Below, piece by piece: positions 18,952-27,184 of a stretch of DNA of 41,211 bases. Position numbers and translations under genes: made by a program. Where the stretch lies: contig BNBA01000035.1 of assembly GCA_014654535.1 (NCBI GenBank), forward strand, positions 1 through 41,211, in the 5' to 3' direction. How positions within the stretch are numbered: the stretch's first letter is position 1; every line of letters starts with the position of its first letter. This DNA comes from Xanthomonas boreopolis (GTDB taxonomy: Bacteria; Pseudomonadota; Gammaproteobacteria; Xanthomonadales; Xanthomonadaceae). The notes beneath the pieces are model-generated. The model had not been told where the DNA came from, did no database searches, and was given only the letters and a program-made list of their open reading frames with translations.

Positions 18952-21024
18952 TCATTCGGGCGCGTAACCCAGGCGCGCGGCGACCGGCGCCAACCTCGCG
19001 AACGGGCCCGCCAGCAGGCCGGCGTAGTCGCGCCAGCGGCCGCTCGCCATGCGCGGCGCGCCGACCGACGGCAGCACCGGGAATGGTTGCCCGAAGGTCT
19101 CGCCGAGCACCCGCGCCACGCCCTGCGGATCGGCCTCGACGCCGTCCAGGCGGATCAGCTGGTGCGGGTAGAGGTCCTGCTCGTGCAGCACCGCGACCTG
19201 TTCCAGCATCGTCGCCAGCCAATCGGCGGCCTGTTCGGGCGACTGGATCGCCAGCGGCGCCGGCGCACCGAAGGCGAGCCAGTCCAGCAGCATGTCGCGC
19301 GGGTCGCGCAGCGCGATCGCCAGCCGCCCCTCGGGCAGGTGCGGGCGCAGCGCCTGCAGCAGCGCGTTGTCCCACCACAGCAGCCAGTCGATGACGTTGC
19401 CGTCGGCGATGCCGCGCCGCGGCAGTTGCGCCTTCCAACCTTCCACCAGCGCCGCCGGGGCCAGCTCGCCCGAAGCCAGCTTTGCCAGCGTGTGGTAGTT
19501 CTGGAACGCGTCCTGCGGCGGCTGGGTGCCGAAGCGGTCGCCGCGCAGCACCCGGCTGGCCGCGCCCATCACCGCGACCACGCGCTCGACCTGCGAGCCG
19601 GGCGCGCCCCACACGAGCAACGGCCGTGCGCTCACCTGTTCCGGGATCGCAGCCAGCTCCGGCCATTGCGCCGGCTGGCGCTCGGCCTGCGGCGGCAACG
19701 GCAGCCGGTGCGGGGCCTGCTCGCGGTGGAATTCCATCCAGGTCTCCAGCGCGTCCTGCGGCTGCCCGGCGCGGTCCTGCACCTGTCCCAGCCAGGGCCG
19801 CAGCACGGTGCGCTGCGGCGCGGGCAGGCGTTCCATCAGCATGCGCACGTGCGCCACCGCCGCGGGCGGATCGCGCTGCAGCAGGGCGTCGACGATGCGT
19901 TCCTCGCCACTGATCCGGCCCGGCTCGACCGCCACGATCTGGCGCGCGACCGCCTCGGCCCGCTCGCCGTCGCCTTGCATGTCGTGGATGCGCAGCAGCG
20001 TTTCCAGCGCCGGCAGGTGTCCGGGCATGGCCTGCAGCCAGCGCTCGGCCACCTCGCGCGCCGCTTCGCCGCCGACCGGCTCGATCGCCAGCCGCGCTCG
20101 CCACAGGTCGTGCGCCCGGCTCGTGGTCGCCAATGCCGCTTCCAGCGTGGCGCGGGCGTCGTCGACCGCCCCCAGGCGCTCCCAGGCCGCGAGCGACGCC
20201 TGCAGGGTGCGGCGATCGTCCGGCATGGCGGCCAGGGCCTGCTTCAAGTGCGGCACGGCTTCGGCCGGGCGGCCCGCCTGCAGTTCGAACTCGCCCGCCA
20301 GCCGCCGCATCGCCGGCGTGTCGCCACCGGGCTGCGCCAGCACGTCCTGCAAGGCCTCGATCGCGTCTCCCAGTCGCCCCTGGCGCTGCGCCAGCTGCGC
20401 GACCAGCGCGCGCAGCGCGGTGCCCGGCGGGTTCATCTCGATCACGCGCTGGAACGCGCGCTCGGCGAAGGCGAAGTGCCCTTTCTGCAGGTAGGCGAAG
20501 CCGAGCGAGAACAGCACGCGCGGATCGCCCGGCAACTGCGAGGACGCATGCGAGAGCAATGCCAGGGCGCGGTCGATGTCGCCGCGATGCAGGGCCACCG
20601 TGCCTTCCAGCGCGGCGACATGGGGGTGGTCGGCCGCCACCCGCGCCGCGGTGCGGGTCAGGCGCTCGGCCTCGTCCAGGTCCTGGCGCGCGATCGCCAG
20701 GTGCGCCTGCATCACGTAGGACGCGAGCTGGTTGGGATCGAGCGAAGTGCTCTGCGCCAGCGCACTGTCGGCGGCGGCCAGGTCGCGGCTGGCGATCAGC
20801 AGCCCGGCGCGCTGCAGATGCAGCTCGGCCTCCTCCGGCGCCAACGCGATCGCCGCATCCACCGCCGCCAGCGCCCCGGCGATATCGCCCTGCTGCTGCA
20901 GCGCCACGCCCAGCCACCGCTGCGCCGCCGCTGCATGCGCCTCCTGCGCCACCCACTCGCGCGCCAGCGCGACCGCATCGTCGGCCGCATCGCGGCGCAG
21001 GGCTTGGAGGATCTGTTCTTGCAT
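18952..21024 (-). CDS. TPR protein with degenerate sulfotransferase-like C-terminal domain
   Basis: Encodes 690 residues. About 1-430 is a run of TPR units (for example AQRWLGVALQQQGDIAGALAA, VLFSLGFAYLQKGHFAFAE), a protein-binding scaffold. About 460-690 follows the layout of TPR-linked sulfotransferases: RPLLVWGAPGSQVERVVAVMG near 465-485 stands where the PAPS 5'-phosphate loop belongs, and AIALRDPRDMLLDWLAFG near 565-583 stands where the 3'-phosphate motif belongs. The loop lacks the usual PxSGTT pattern, and the conserved Ser of RxPRDxxxS is Asp. So the domain may not bind PAPS. No signal peptide. ATG 21024 is the start; the upstream alternative is TTG. No operon partner is obvious; the next upstream gene ends 300 bp away. 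Confidence 0.75.
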   Translation of the reverse strand: MQEQILQALRRDAADDAVALAREWVAQEAHAAAAQRWLGVALQQQGDIAGALAAVDAAIALAPEEAELHLQRAGLLIASRDLAAADSALAQSTSLDPNQLASYVMQAHLAIARQDLDEAERLTRTAARVAADHPHVAALEGTVALHRGDIDRALALLSHASSQLPGDPRVLFSLGFAYLQKGHFAFAERAFQRVIEMNPPGTALRALVAQLAQRQGRLGDAIEALQDVLAQPGGDTPAMRRLAGEFELQAGRPAEAVPHLKQALAAMPDDRRTLQASLAAWERLGAVDDARATLEAALATTSRAHDLWRARLAIEPVGGEAAREVAERWLQAMPGHLPALETLLRIHDMQGDGERAEAVARQIVAVEPGRISGEERIVDALLQRDPPAAVAHVRMLMERLPAPQRTVLRPWLGQVQDRAGQPQDALETWMEFHREQAPHRLPLPPQAERQPAQWPELAAIPEQVSARPLLVWGAPGSQVERVVAVMGAASRVLRGDRFGTQPPQDAFQNYHTLAKLASGELAPAALVEGWKAQLPRRGIADGNVIDWLLWWDNALLQALRPHLPEGRLAIALRDPRDMLLDWLAFGAPAPLAIQSPEQAADWLATMLEQVAVLHEQDLYPHQLIRLDGVEADPQGVARVLGETFGQPFPVLPSVGAPRMASGRWRDYAGLLAGPFARLAPVAARLGYAPE

Positions 21025-21324
21025 GGCGTCGGCGTGTCGGGGCAAACCCCTATTGTACCGGCCGCCAGCAGCCCCGCCCCGGCTTTCGAAGTCCGCGGAT
21101 CCCCGCCTTCGCGAAGATGGCGTCAGATGGATGGCATAGGTCGGGCAGGGAGCGGAAAAGCCACTGGATCCTCGCCCCGCTTGCCGGGCATTACTCGATC
21201 GCGCTCAGTGCCGCGCGAACCGGCGGCCCGCAAGCGGCGGCCCTACGCTCCTCCTGCCTCGTGGCGACGACGGCGGAAAGCACCCGGCGAGCATCGGCCC
21301 CAACGCAACCGGCAACGCCCGGCA
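21025..21324. other. Intergenic region with decayed repeats
   Basis: This 300-bp gap shows no gene. Near 21097-21121 a stretch (CCGCGGATCCCCGCCTTCGCG) resembles the CCCGCCTTCGCGGG type repeat also seen near 40905 and 41012, in decayed form. Confidence 0.4.
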
Positions 21325-22329
21325 TCAACCGCCCGGCGCGGCATCCGACGCGGCCAGGTCCAGCCGCTCCGCCACCCACCGCTCGGCGAATCCGTCCCCG
21401 CGGGCATTCTCGAGGAACCCGCAATGCCCGCCCCAGTGCGCCACTTCCAGGTGCGCACTCCCCGGCAACCGCAGGTTGCGGAAATCCTCGAACGGGATCA
21501 CCGGATCGTCCTCCGCCATCAGGACGTCCGCCGGCACCTGCAAACCGGCCAGCCTGTCCCCGGCGATGGAATAACTGTCGAAATACGCCTCCAGCGTGCC
21601 ATGGCCGGTATGGCGCTCGGCCAGCCAGGCCATCAGCCCCCGCATGTCCATCGCCAGGGTCGCATCGTCGTAGCCGTGCTGCTCCGGGAACAGCGCGCGC
21701 TTGCGCAGCAGCGATTCGCGCCACTTGCGCCGGAAATACCAGTCGTAGAACTGCGGGCCGCTCTCGATGCGCTCCATCGTGGCCGCCGGGTCCAGCAGCG
21801 GGCACACCGCCGCCACGCGTTCCAGCGGCAGGCCCGCGCCCGGCGCGCGCAGGCCCAGCCGCAGCGCGAAATTGCCGCCCAGCGAATAGCCCGCGGCCAG
21901 CAACCGAGGCGCCGGGAAGCGCCGCCACAGGTCGCAGGCGGCGTTGACGACCTCGTCCAGGCGATCGGAATGGAACAGGTCCACGTTGAGGTGGTGGGTC
22001 CCGCCGTGATCGCGGAAGTTCAGCCGGAACACCTGGTAGCCCCGCTCGAGCAGGCGCGCGGCGGTCATCCGCATGTAGTTGGAATCGGCGCTGCCCTCCC
22101 AGCCGTGCAGCAACAGCACCGTGCCGCGCGGCGCGGACCCGCGCGGCACGCTCAGCCAGCCCTGCAGGCGCACGCCGTCGCCGCCGTCGAGGATGTGCTC
22201 GGTGGTGATCGCGCCGGTCGCCGCCAGCAGGCGCTCGCCGCGGCGGCGGCGCAAGCCGCTGGAACCGAGCACCGACTGCACGTGCGGATTGCGCAGCCAG
22301 CGCGGCGGGTTGAAGTCCTCGGCGTTCAT
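21325..22329 (-). CDS. YheT-family alpha/beta hydrolase
   Basis: Encodes 334 residues of the COG0429 (YheT) hydrolase family, putative esterases of unknown physiological substrate. The N-terminus NPPRWLRNPHVQSVLGS is the family's hallmark. The oxyanion region VLLLHGWEGSADSNYMR is followed by the nucleophile elbow GYSLGGN (Ser), the acid in LMAEDDPVIPFEDF (Asp) and the catalytic His in HWGGHCGFLE. No signal peptide, so cytosolic or membrane-associated. It lies 66 bp downstream of the PlsC-type acyltransferase gene on the same strand; the pair may share a transcript and a role in lipid handling, which is inference from position. Confidence 0.92.
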   Translation of the reverse strand: MNAEDFNPPRWLRNPHVQSVLGSSGLRRRRGERLLAATGAITTEHILDGGDGVRLQGWLSVPRGSAPRGTVLLLHGWEGSADSNYMRMTAARLLERGYQVFRLNFRDHGGTHHLNVDLFHSDRLDEVVNAACDLWRRFPAPRLLAAGYSLGGNFALRLGLRAPGAGLPLERVAAVCPLLDPAATMERIESGPQFYDWYFRRKWRESLLRKRALFPEQHGYDDATLAMDMRGLMAWLAERHTGHGTLEAYFDSYSIAGDRLAGLQVPADVLMAEDDPVIPFEDFRNLRLPGSAHLEVAHWGGHCGFLENARGDGFAERWVAERLDLAASDAAPGG

Positions 22330-22395
22330 GCGTGCGCGCCTGCGCGCCGGCCGGCGATCGGGAGGCGGGGGGCGCGGGCCGCTCGCATGGCCCGG

Positions 22396-23199
22396 TCAGG
22401 ATTCCATCGCCGCGACGATGCGCGCGCGCGAGGTCTCGGCGATGCGGCGCCGGCCTTCCAGGTCGTGCGCGGCGATCGGCTCGAGGAAGTGGATCTCGGC
22501 CACGCGCGACGGCTCGCCGAGCAAGCGCAGGAAGTTGGCGAAGAAGCTCTCGCCCGGGCCGAACGCGACCAGCGTCTGGGCGTTGCCGCGCTCGCCGTAG
22601 CGCAGCGCCACCGGCTGCACCGGCACGCCGGCCTCGACGCCGGCCTGGAAGATGCGCGCATGGAACGGCCCGACCTCCTCGCCGCCGCGGGTGCGCCCTT
22701 CCGGGAACACGCCGACCGAACGGCCGCTGCGCAACCGCTGCAGCATGGCCTGCAGCACGCCGCCGAGCGACTCGGTGCTGCCGCGCTGGTGGAAGATGGT
22801 CTGGCCGCGCGCGGCCAGCCAGCCGATCAGCGGCCAGCCGGCGATCTCGCGCTTGGCGACGAAGCCCATCACGCGCTGGCTGTGCAGGACGCAGATGTCG
22901 ACCCAGCACACGTGGTTGGCGACGAACACGGTCGGACCGTTCAACGGCGCGCCGAAGCGGCGCAGGCGGAATCCGAAGATGCGCATCAGGTTGCCCTGCC
23001 ACCAGCGGATCATGAACTGCTCCAGGGTGTCGTGCGCGCCCAGGCGGATGTTGGCCAGCGGCGGCACCACGATGCACAGCAACGTGACCGGCAGGCCGAA
23101 CAGGACATGCAGGAGCAGCAGCGGCACGCGGTACAGGTAGCGGAACCAGCGCAGCGTGCCGCCGGCGTCGCGCGTGGCGGGCAGGGATGACTCGCTCAT
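22396..23199 (-). CDS. 1-acyl-sn-glycerol-3-phosphate acyltransferase (PlsC family)
   Basis: Encodes 267 residues. PlsC-type enzymes acylate lysophosphatidate at the inner membrane to give phosphatidate. An N-terminal hydrophobic region (YRVPLLLLHVLFGLPVTLLCIVVPPLA, about 23-49) anchors it. The catalytic HX4D motif is NHVCWVD, motif II is FHQRGSTES, motif III FPEGRTRGG and motif IV VPVQPVALRY. The middle of the HX4D motif is CWV rather than the more usual QS-W, which places it among variant paralogues rather than certainly being the housekeeping PlsC. The gene is upstream of the YheT-type gene and 139 bp downstream of the thioesterase gene, all on the minus strand. Confidence 0.9.
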   Translation of the reverse strand: MSESSLPATRDAGGTLRWFRYLYRVPLLLLHVLFGLPVTLLCIVVPPLANIRLGAHDTLEQFMIRWWQGNLMRIFGFRLRRFGAPLNGPTVFVANHVCWVDICVLHSQRVMGFVAKREIAGWPLIGWLAARGQTIFHQRGSTESLGGVLQAMLQRLRSGRSVGVFPEGRTRGGEEVGPFHARIFQAGVEAGVPVQPVALRYGERGNAQTLVAFGPGESFFANFLRLLGEPSRVAEIHFLEPIAAHDLEGRRRIAETSRARIVAAMES

Positions 23200-23338
23200 T
23201 CGGGCAAGGTACCGGAAAACGTGTGAGGAAGCGCGGTTATTGTGGCAGCGAATGCCGCCCCGCGCAGTGCCGTGGATGGGCGAACGTGTTCCAGCGGTGG
23301 AGCGCGCGCGGGCAGGCTTGGCCGAGCGGGCCGGCGCG

Positions 23339-23761
23339 CTAGCGCCGCGCCACCACCGCCAGGGTCAGCCGCGAGACGCACACGCGCCGGCCGGCCTCGT
23401 CCTCGATCACGATGTCCCAGACCTGCGTGCTGCGCCCGACGTGGACCGCCCGCGCCGTGCCGGTCACGACGCCCTGGGTGACCGCGCGCAGGTGGTTGGC
23501 ATTGATCTCCAGGCCCACGCAGACCTCCGCGGCCGGGTCCACGCACAGGTTGCCCGCGCTGCTGCCGAGCGTCTCGGCCAGCACCACCGAGGCGCCGCCG
23601 TGCAGCAGCCCGTAGGGTTGGCGGGTACGCGCATCGACCGGCATGGTCGCCCGCACCCAGTCCTCGCCGGCCCCGGTGAAGACGATGCCGAGGTGTTCGA
23701 TCAGCGTGCCGCGGCTGAGCGCGTTAAGTTCATCGAGGGAGACGGGGGCGCGGAAGGTCAT
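23339..23761 (-). CDS. Hotdog-fold thioesterase (PaaI/YdiI-like)
   Basis: Encodes 140 residues, the normal size of a PaaI/MenI-like acyl-CoA thioesterase. The fold markers are LSRGTLIEHLGIVFTGAGEDWVRATMPVD, then the active-site helix GLLHGGASVVLAETLGSSA with its catalytic acid (AETLGS), and VGLEINANHLRAV. YdiI-type enzymes hydrolyse DHNA-CoA or phenylacyl-CoA; the substrate here is not readable. The ATG at 23761 overlaps the first unit of a 17-copy heptamer array, leaving no Shine-Dalgarno sequence in the usual place. An open frame runs through the array into the upstream palindrome, but I treat it as non-coding. Confidence 0.92.
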   Translation of the reverse strand: MTFRAPVSLDELNALSRGTLIEHLGIVFTGAGEDWVRATMPVDARTRQPYGLLHGGASVVLAETLGSSAGNLCVDPAAEVCVGLEINANHLRAVTQGVVTGTARAVHVGRSTQVWDIVIEDEAGRRVCVSRLTLAVVARR

Positions 23762-23878
23762 TGGGGATTGGGGATTGGGGATTGGGGATTGGGGATTGGG
23801 GATTGGGGATTGGGGATTGGGGATTCGGGATTCGGGATTCGGGATTCGGGATTCGGGATTCGGGATTCGGGATTCGGG
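23760..23878 (+). repeat. Heptamer tandem array: 9 x ATTGGGG then 8 x ATTCGGG
   Basis: Seventeen perfect 7-bp units in two homogeneous blocks, 23760-23822 and 23823-23878, differing at one base (G to C). The array begins within the start codon of the thioesterase gene, and on that strand it reads as CCCGAAT then CCCCAAT units. Such homogeneous short arrays change copy number by slippage. A gain or loss of one unit shifts any reading frame through it by one base. Confidence 0.97.
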
Positions 23879-23928
23879 AAGAGCATCCTGCCTGGGTCGA
23901 GCGATTCGCGGCTTTTTTGGTTTTTCCT

Positions 23929-23992
23929 GTGGGAGGGACTTCAGTCCCGACAGTGGGCCGGTACCGCCCGTCGGGACTGAAGTCCCTCCCAC
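23929..23992. repeat. Dispersed palindromic element, copy B
   Basis: Arms 23929-23951 and 23970-23992 are perfect 23-base reverse complements around an 18-nt spacer, extendable by one more T-A pair. It is in the opposite orientation to copy A at 8670-8732, judged by the spacer. It lies 50 bp beyond the heptamer array, between the phospholipase-D gene and the thioesterase gene. Confidence 0.9.
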
Positions 23993-24043
23993 AACGGTCC
24001 TCCCGCCGGAACTGGCTGTTCCGGCGCCCGAGTCCCGGCTTCC

Positions 24044-26008
24044 CTAAAGAATCGGCACCAGGCCGGCCCCGAACGCCGTCAACATCCGCACCAGCAGCCA
24101 CTTCGGGCCGACGTTGACCTCGGGGAAGTCGCCGACCACGACATAGCATTCGTGGAAACGCGGGTCCTGGCGCTTGAGCGGGAACGGGCAGTCCGGGCCG
24201 GGCTTGAACTCGTAGTTGGTGGCATAGCGCCAGGGCCAGAAATCCAGCACCGGCAGGGCCTCGGAGACCTTGCCGACGCTGTAGTTGAGCCCGCCGATGA
24301 CCGGCGGCTTGACCCGCGGCGCCACCGTCCAGGAATTCTCCGGCGAGATGTCGCGCTCGATGCTGGCCGCCAGCGCCCGCGCGAACGCCGGGTCGTCGAT
24401 CACCACCGCGCCCTCGGTGTTGTAGTTCTCGCTGCGCGGATCGAAGTTGTGCGTGCCGATCACGCCGACGCGGCGGTCCACCACCAGCGACTTGGCGTGC
24501 AGGCCCATGCGCGCGCCGTCGCGGGTGACCGGCAGCGGCTTGTTGACCGCGCGCGTGCCCAGGAACGACGGCCGGGTCTCGGTACGCAACAGCCGCCGGT
24601 CGACCGCGCTGCCGCCCTGGCGCCGGCTGCCGCCGAACCCGCCGCTGCCGCGCGCGGCGTTGCCGAGCGCGCTGCCGCCGACCACGCGGTTCTCGCGGCG
24701 GTTGTCGCCGTTGCCGCCGAGCGGGTGCGGCACCAGGTTGCCGTAGTCGACCGGCGCGTCCAGCGGGAACGGCTTGTACTCGTAGATGTTGAAGCCCAGC
24801 TCGCGCATGTTGCGGCGCTTGTACTTGTAGGACAGCGCGTAGACGATCGGGTTGTCGGTGGCGGCCAGGCTGTTGGTCGACACCACGATGCGCGGCGGGC
24901 GCTCGCGCTTGCGCAGGTCGCGGAAGATCTGCTGCGCCGGCTTGGACAGCACCAGGTACGGCGTCTGCAGCATCACCTCCTCCTGCGCGCCGGCGATCAG
25001 CCCGTCCAGCTCGGGCGCGGTCGCTACCGCCTTGGCCGCGTGTTCCTTGCGGTGCTTCTGCGGCAGGTCGGCGTAATAGCGCACGCGCCGCACCGGCAGC
25101 GCGGTGTCGACGAAGCGTTCGCGGACGAACGCCGGGTCGGCGGCCTCCGCCTGCACCCGCGCGACCCGGTCGGGCCGCTGGAACGCCGCCGGGGGCATCG
25201 CCGGCGCGCCCTGCCGCAGCAGCAGGCGCCCGACGTCGTTGAGCCGCTCGGCCGGCACGCTGCGCTGGGCCCGCCAGAACGCGTCGAAGTTGGCCGCCAT
25301 CGCGCGCGCCTCCGGCCCGGCGATCATCACGTCGCGGTCGCGGAAGTTGTACTCGCTGTCCCAGTCGTAATAGTCGTCCTGGTAGTTGCGCCCGCCGACC
25401 ACGCCGATCACGTCGTCGATGACCAGCAGCTTGTTGTGCATGCGCTGGTTGAAGCGGCGGAAGCAGCACAGCACGCTGCCGGCGTAGTCGAAGTAGTTGA
25501 GCTTGGCCTTGCCGAAGGTCGGGTTGTAGATGCGCAGCTGGAAGTTCTGGTGCGCGCTGGCCAGCGCGCCGAGGATCTGCAGGTCCGAGATCGCCGAGAG
25601 CTGGTCGATCAGCACCCGTACCTTGACCCCACGCCGGGCCGCGTCGAGCAGCGCGTCCATCACCAACCGCGCGCTGTCGTCCTTGTCGAAGATGTAGGTC
25701 TGCAGGTCGATGCTGCGGGTGGCGGCATGGATCAGGTTCAGGCGCGCCACCAGCGCCTCTTCGCCATGGTCGAGGATGGTCGCGTAGTGGCGCGGCGCCT
25801 TCGGGGTGGACTGGCTGATCGCCGTCCCGCCCAGCGCGCGCAGCGGCGAAGGCCGGGCGCAGCGGTCGGGCCGGTCGCAGTCGAGCGTGGTCTGGCGCGC
25901 CGCCGCGGCGATGGCGGCGGCCTGCCCGCGCTGGGCGTTGGACAGGCTGGCGCAACCGCTGGCGAACAGCACGGTTGCCAGCATCAGGTACCGCAGCAGG
26001 CGATTCAC
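24044..26008 (-). CDS. Phospholipase D-like / cardiolipin synthase-type lipoprotein
   Basis: Encodes 654 residues with two HKD motifs of the phospholipase D superfamily: MHNKLLVIDDVIGVVGGRN near residue 190 and LHAKSLVVDRRVGVIGTHNFDPRSEN near 501. Members transfer or hydrolyse phosphatidyl groups. The N-terminus VNRLLRYLMLATVLFASGCAS is a lipoprotein-like signal (Cys in ASGC), so it acts in the envelope. The start is GTG at 26008: it overlaps the stop of the YceI gene as GTGA, which decides it over longer readings. Between the motifs lies a Gly/Arg/Asn-rich stretch (about 435-490: NGDNRRENRVVGGSALGN...), probably a disordered insert. It is the last gene of the run from the ParA-type gene. Confidence 0.88.
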   Translation of the reverse strand: MNRLLRYLMLATVLFASGCASLSNAQRGQAAAIAAAARQTTLDCDRPDRCARPSPLRALGGTAISQSTPKAPRHYATILDHGEEALVARLNLIHAATRSIDLQTYIFDKDDSARLVMDALLDAARRGVKVRVLIDQLSAISDLQILGALASAHQNFQLRIYNPTFGKAKLNYFDYAGSVLCCFRRFNQRMHNKLLVIDDVIGVVGGRNYQDDYYDWDSEYNFRDRDVMIAGPEARAMAANFDAFWRAQRSVPAERLNDVGRLLLRQGAPAMPPAAFQRPDRVARVQAEAADPAFVRERFVDTALPVRRVRYYADLPQKHRKEHAAKAVATAPELDGLIAGAQEEVMLQTPYLVLSKPAQQIFRDLRKRERPPRIVVSTNSLAATDNPIVYALSYKYKRRNMRELGFNIYEYKPFPLDAPVDYGNLVPHPLGGNGDNRRENRVVGGSALGNAARGSGGFGGSRRQGGSAVDRRLLRTETRPSFLGTRAVNKPLPVTRDGARMGLHAKSLVVDRRVGVIGTHNFDPRSENYNTEGAVVIDDPAFARALAASIERDISPENSWTVAPRVKPPVIGGLNYSVGKVSEALPVLDFWPWRYATNYEFKPGPDCPFPLKRQDPRFHECYVVVGDFPEVNVGPKWLLVRMLTAFGAGLVPIL

Positions 26009-26682
26009 GGTTGCGGCGTCTCCTGCAGGCGCGCGCGCAATACGAAGGTCACCCTGTCGCCCAGGGCCACCTGCCAACTGTCCATCCCATAGCGTCCACG
26101 CAGGACCGTACCGCGGCTGATCACGTCGCAATCATAGCCCGGACGGTGGCATTCCGGCGGCATCACCGTCAGCGTCTCCAGGTGGCTGACCCCGCGCAGG
26201 GTGAGCGTGCCGACGATGTCGCCGCCGTGTTCGGCCACCGCCGGCGAGTACGGCAGCGAGTCGAACTGCACCACCGGGTAGCGCGCCACGTCGAAGAAGT
26301 CCTCGCCGCGCATCCAGGCCGTGTAGCGCGGCTTGCCGGGGATCTCGACCTGGCCGGTGTACATCCGCAGCCGGACCTGGTGGCGGCCGTCCGGCAGCAC
26401 CTGGATCTCGCCGTCGAACTGGCGGAACACGCCGGTGATCTTCTGCCCGAAGCGGGTGCGGATCTCGAAGCCGAACTGCGAGCGGGCCGGGTCCAGCGCC
26501 AGTTTCTGCTGCGCCAGCGCCGACGGCGCCCAGTACAGCGCCAGCAACGCGGCCGCGATCCAGCGCCCGGCCACGGCCCACCACGCCGCCGCGCCGCGCC
26601 GGCGTCCACGCGCTCCCCCTGTCTTGCCCCTTGCTGTCCTTCCTGTACGTCGCCCGATCCGGCCTTCCGCGACAGGCATCAT
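26005..26682 (-). CDS. YceI-family protein
   Basis: Encodes up to 225 residues. YceI proteins are periplasmic lipocalin-like barrels that bind isoprenoid-type lipids. The domain runs from KLALDPARSQFGFEIRTRFGQKITGVF to the end, with the conserved MRGEDFFDVARYPVVQFDS and GTLTLRGVSHLETL. The N-terminus from ATG 26682 carries about 35 Arg-rich residues before the hydrophobic core WIAAALLALYWAPSALAQ; an in-frame GTG at 26574 would give a much more ordinary signal peptide. I keep the ATG as the listed start but regard the GTG as a real possibility. Two Cys in ECHRPGYDCD may form a disulfide. The stop overlaps the next gene's GTG by 4 bp. Confidence 0.85.
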   Translation of the reverse strand: MMPVAEGRIGRRTGRTARGKTGGARGRRRGAAAWWAVAGRWIAAALLALYWAPSALAQQKLALDPARSQFGFEIRTRFGQKITGVFRQFDGEIQVLPDGRHQVRLRMYTGQVEIPGKPRYTAWMRGEDFFDVARYPVVQFDSLPYSPAVAEHGGDIVGTLTLRGVSHLETLTVMPPECHRPGYDCDVISRGTVLRGRYGMDSWQVALGDRVTFVLRARLQETPQP

Positions 26683-26692
26683 GGGCAAGCTC

Positions 26693-27169
26693 TCAGGGCC
26701 ACCAGAATGCGGTCAGGCGGGCGATGCCGGGCTCGATCGTGGCCTCCGCCGGCAGCGCCAGCAGCGCGATCGAGGCGGTCGGCATGCCCCGGTAGTCGCC
26801 CGACTGGCCGCTGTGCATCAGCGCCACCAGCCGCTCCAGGCCGGGGTTGTGCCCGACCAGCAGCAGCCGTTCGGCCTCGCGGTGCTCGTCGACGATCCCG
26901 GCCAGCGTGCCCGGGGTGGCCTCGTAGATGCGCTCATCCAGCCGTTGCTCGATGTAGCCGGTCAGCCCGAGCACGGCCTCCAGCGTCTCGCGGGCGCGCC
27001 GCGCCGGCGAGCACAGCACCCGGTCCGGGACCAGCCGCTGCTCGCGCAGCCAGCGCCCGGCCGCCTCGGCCTCGGCGATGCCGTGCGGGGACAGCGGGCG
27101 ATCGAAATCGGCCTGGCCGGTGTCGGCCGGCTCGGCGTGGGCGTGTCGCAGCAGGATCAGTTCGCGCAT
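26693..27169 (-). CDS. sixA: SixA-type phosphohistidine phosphatase
   Basis: Encodes 158 residues of the histidine phosphatase superfamily. The catalytic motif LLRHAHAEP at residues 5-13 is the RHG motif in its SixA form (RHA), and the second catalytic His is in LLLVGHNPGLERL. SixA removes phosphate from phosphohistidine, in E. coli acting on the nitrogen phosphotransferase protein NPr. The length matches SixA rather than larger phosphoglycerate mutases. It lies 15 bp after the ParA-type gene and about 10 bp before the YceI gene, so all are likely co-transcribed. Confidence 0.88.
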   Translation of the reverse strand: MRELILLRHAHAEPADTGQADFDRPLSPHGIAEAEAAGRWLREQRLVPDRVLCSPARRARETLEAVLGLTGYIEQRLDERIYEATPGTLAGIVDEHREAERLLLVGHNPGLERLVALMHSGQSGDYRGMPTASIALLALPAEATIEPGIARLTAFWWP

Positions 27170-27184
27170 GTCTGTTTCCCGGGC

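Noticed and set aside
18526-23190. A 1554-codon plus-strand frame across the PEBP, TPR, YheT and PlsC genes
   Set aside because: It opposes four recognisable genes and shows no family features; a GC shadow.
23760-23878. CRISPR-like array
   Set aside because: Units are 7 bp and contiguous with no spacers; it is a simple tandem repeat.
23740-23992. N-terminal extension of the thioesterase through the heptamer repeats (RIPNPES-type repeat peptide)
   Set aside because: The thioesterase fold is complete from the ATG at 23761, and the extension is made only of repeat and palindrome sequence. Kept only as a possible phase-variation route in the findings.
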